From an uncultured Candidatus Saccharibacteria bacterium (GTDB lineage Bacteria; Patescibacteriota; Saccharimonadia; Saccharimonadales; Saccharimonadaceae): a DNA stretch of 22,851 bases. Position numbers and translations under genes: made by a program. The number at the start of each line of letters is the position of its first letter. The stretch's first letter is position 1. Of the stretch, positions 21,775 through 22,851 are shown piece by piece. Under the pieces are notes generated by a model. It was not told the origin of the DNA. It made no database searches and worked only from the letters and a program-made list of their open reading frames with translations. Where the stretch lies: contig CALHWA010000034.1 of the NCBI GenBank assembly GCA_938036845.1, positions 1 to 22,851 on the forward strand, read 5' to 3'.

Positions 21775-22206
21775 TTATACGCGGTGCTTATTGTGGCGTC
21801 GACGCAGGCCAGCCACCTTCAGACGCACGGCATGGCGGTCGACCAGCTGGTGAGCCTTCTCGAGCTCTACCTGAGTGCTAGCGTTGTCGCGCTGCTTGAG
21901 AGCACGCTCAAGGGCGGCTTTACTCTCAGCCTCAATGATATCGTCGCCGTGCTCGGCTTCGTCGACCAAGATACGTACCTTTGTCTGGCTAATCTCGACC
22001 ACCCCACCAGAGATAGCAAAGTACTCCAGCTGGTCGTCACTGTCGTCCTTGGCGCGACGCACCGCTACGACACCTGGCACTGCCAGAGTTACGAGTGGTT
22101 CGTGCCCTGGGAAGACCGCAATCTGCCCCTCCGGCGTCGGTAGCATCACCTCATACACAGTCTCGTGTAGCTTGCTACCAGTCAGTGTCACAAGTTCTAA
22201 ATCCAT
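21775..22206 (-). CDS. atpC: F-type ATP synthase epsilon subunit
   Basis: Central-stalk subunit of F1 that couples rotation to catalysis and can inhibit ATP hydrolysis. The N-terminal beta-sandwich is clear (LPTPEGQIAVFPGHEPLVT, then ISGGVVEISQTKVRILVDEAE), and a C-terminal helical hairpin of about 50 residues follows with a basic end. The length of 143 is normal. In most bacteria atpC follows atpD at the end of the atp operon. Here it has its own leaderless promoter, a terminator-like hairpin lies just upstream, and the next gene upstream is an unrelated small membrane protein, so it is separated from the other subunits. Confidence 0.93.
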   Translation of the reverse strand: MDLELVTLTGSKLHETVYEVMLPTPEGQIAVFPGHEPLVTLAVPGVVAVRRAKDDSDDQLEYFAISGGVVEISQTKVRILVDEAEHGDDIIEAESKAALERALKQRDNASTQVELEKAHQLVDRHAVRLKVAGLRRRHNKHRV

Positions 22207-22212
22207 AGCCTT

Positions 22213-22221
22213 ACTATAGCA
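22213..22221 (-). promoter_or_regulatory. atpC: Extended -10 (TGCTATAGT) of atpC
   Basis: On the minus strand TATAGT ends six bases before the ATG at 22206 and is preceded by TGC. The nine bases equal those upstream of the membrane genes at 696 and 1290, but here the mRNA is leaderless. Confidence 0.65.
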
Positions 22222-22263
22222 GAGTAGCAGAGAAAAAGCGAGGTAGAAGACGAGATGATTTTA

Positions 22264-22324
22264 CTCCAAGCAAGAGAAAAGGGCGGGGAGCAGCAGGCCA
22301 CATGGCGCTGCTCAACCCGCCCTT
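22264..22324 (-). terminator. Long terminator hairpin between the membrane gene and atpC
   Basis: AAGGGCGGG (22279-22287) pairs with CCCGCCCTT (22316-22324), and inside it GAGCAGC (22288-22294) pairs with GCTGCTC (22307-22313), with a further GCC/GGC at the tip. On the minus strand the stem ends in TTTTCTCTTG, fitting a terminator for the gene at 22350. Confidence 0.7.
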
Positions 22325-22349
22325 AGTGGGTAAGGGGCGACCTGCGAAG

Positions 22350-22676
22350 CTAAATAGAAAGCCCCCAGGCAAGGAGGGAAATAAAAATCCCTCCAATAGC
22401 GGCCACCACAATAAGCAACAGCCCCAGCGCCTTCGGCAGGCGCTGGCCTGCCACGATAGCCCCTCCGAAGAGAAGCCACGTGATATACATCACGAGCCAG
22501 GGCAGCTCGTGACGACCAAATGCCGTCCCACCGAAGTGAAACAGCATGAGGTAACTGCCAAGCGGTACACCCGCCCAGGCAGCTATACTAATCAGCCAAA
22601 ACGGCGCAACGTTGCGCGCCTTTCTGGCTTCTCTTTGCATGGAACGGCTGTCCCATGCATTCTTCCTGTTATGCAT
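22350..22676 (-). CDS. Small membrane protein, unknown
   Basis: 108 residues: a basic, polar N-terminus of about 24 residues and then three hydrophobic segments (about 25-46, 58-76 and 82-105). No family recognised. The start is supported by AAGGAG eight bases upstream of the ATG at 22676. It ends before the strong hairpin that separates it from atpC. The remaining 175 bases of the window (22677-22851) hold no feature I can support beyond this leader. Confidence 0.6.
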   Translation of the reverse strand: MHNRKNAWDSRSMQREARKARNVAPFWLISIAAWAGVPLGSYLMLFHFGGTAFGRHELPWLVMYITWLLFGGAIVAGQRLPKALGLLLIVVAAIGGIFISLLAWGLSI

Positions 22677-22851
22677 GAGGGGTCTCCTTCCATGCGTGTC
22701 CTTGAGGCGCTGGTCGCCCCACCACCCTCAAGTGTGCCATATTTGATCGGGTAAGTCAAAGTGTGTCTATCTGAGGCTGAGCGCTTTACTGCTTTCTCAT
22801 ACTGTTCGCAGTAGATACTACTGTAATAAGCATATTTCTATACATACCAAT

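Noticed and set aside
1..22851. CRISPR array, insertion sequence or prophage
   Set aside because: No regularly spaced repeats, transposase, integrase or phage structural gene was found. The only clear repeat is the 0.6-kb tandem duplication.

Overview
The window looks like a chromosomal segment of a small-genome bacterium of the Candidate Phyla Radiation (Patescibacteria), most likely Saccharibacteria (TM7). This is inference. It rests on short housekeeping genes with little spacing, many small membrane proteins without recognisable relatives, a UvrD-type helicase fused to a RecB-like nuclease, and a very regular leaderless promoter layout. UGA acts as a normal stop (for example at the end of dnaB), which argues against the recoded Gracilibacteria/Absconditabacteria.

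Layout. 1-2413: the 3' end of dnaB, then three related four-helix membrane proteins. The first two are a tandem duplication that carried along a copy of the dnaB tail. 2462-3922: a GT39-like membrane glycosyltransferase. 3986-8547: an Erm/KsgA-family rRNA adenine dimethylase (minus strand), divergent from a 784-residue phosphoketolase homologue that has lost most catalytic and thiamine-diphosphate motifs, then an RlmD/TrmA-family RNA m5U methyltransferase. 8616-11579: an accessory stretch of small unknown proteins, including a pair of minus-strand paralogues and a possible frameshifted remnant. 11668-14485: a CtpE-like P-type cation ATPase behind an unknown protein (minus strand). 14555-17992: the helicase-nuclease. 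17993-19560: about 1.5 kb without a conventional gene, described below. 19561-20547: a tRNA-dihydrouridine synthase. 20548-20779: a gap with some hairpins. 20780-22676 (minus strand): a possible carbonic-anhydrase-like protein, atpC without the rest of the ATP synthase operon, and a small membrane protein.

The most unusual part is 18334-19530. Two promoters with consensus -35 boxes and 17-bp spacers drive what look like two large structured RNAs, about 770 and 310 nt. Nearly the whole length of both can be drawn as consecutive, non-crossing perfect helices, including three-way junctions. Each RNA holds a tRNA-like module with the identical 17-nt T-arm but without a normal anticodon arm. The longer one also contains a 55-codon Cys-rich ORF behind a strong Shine-Dalgarno sequence. 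I cannot match either RNA to a known class. The promoter of the longer RNA is nearly the same as that of the unknown gene at 9186, so the two loci may share regulation.

Two modes of translation start are visible. Conserved genes have their -10 box 6-8 nt before the ATG (leaderless mRNA), whereas the small accessory genes have leaders with a Shine-Dalgarno site.
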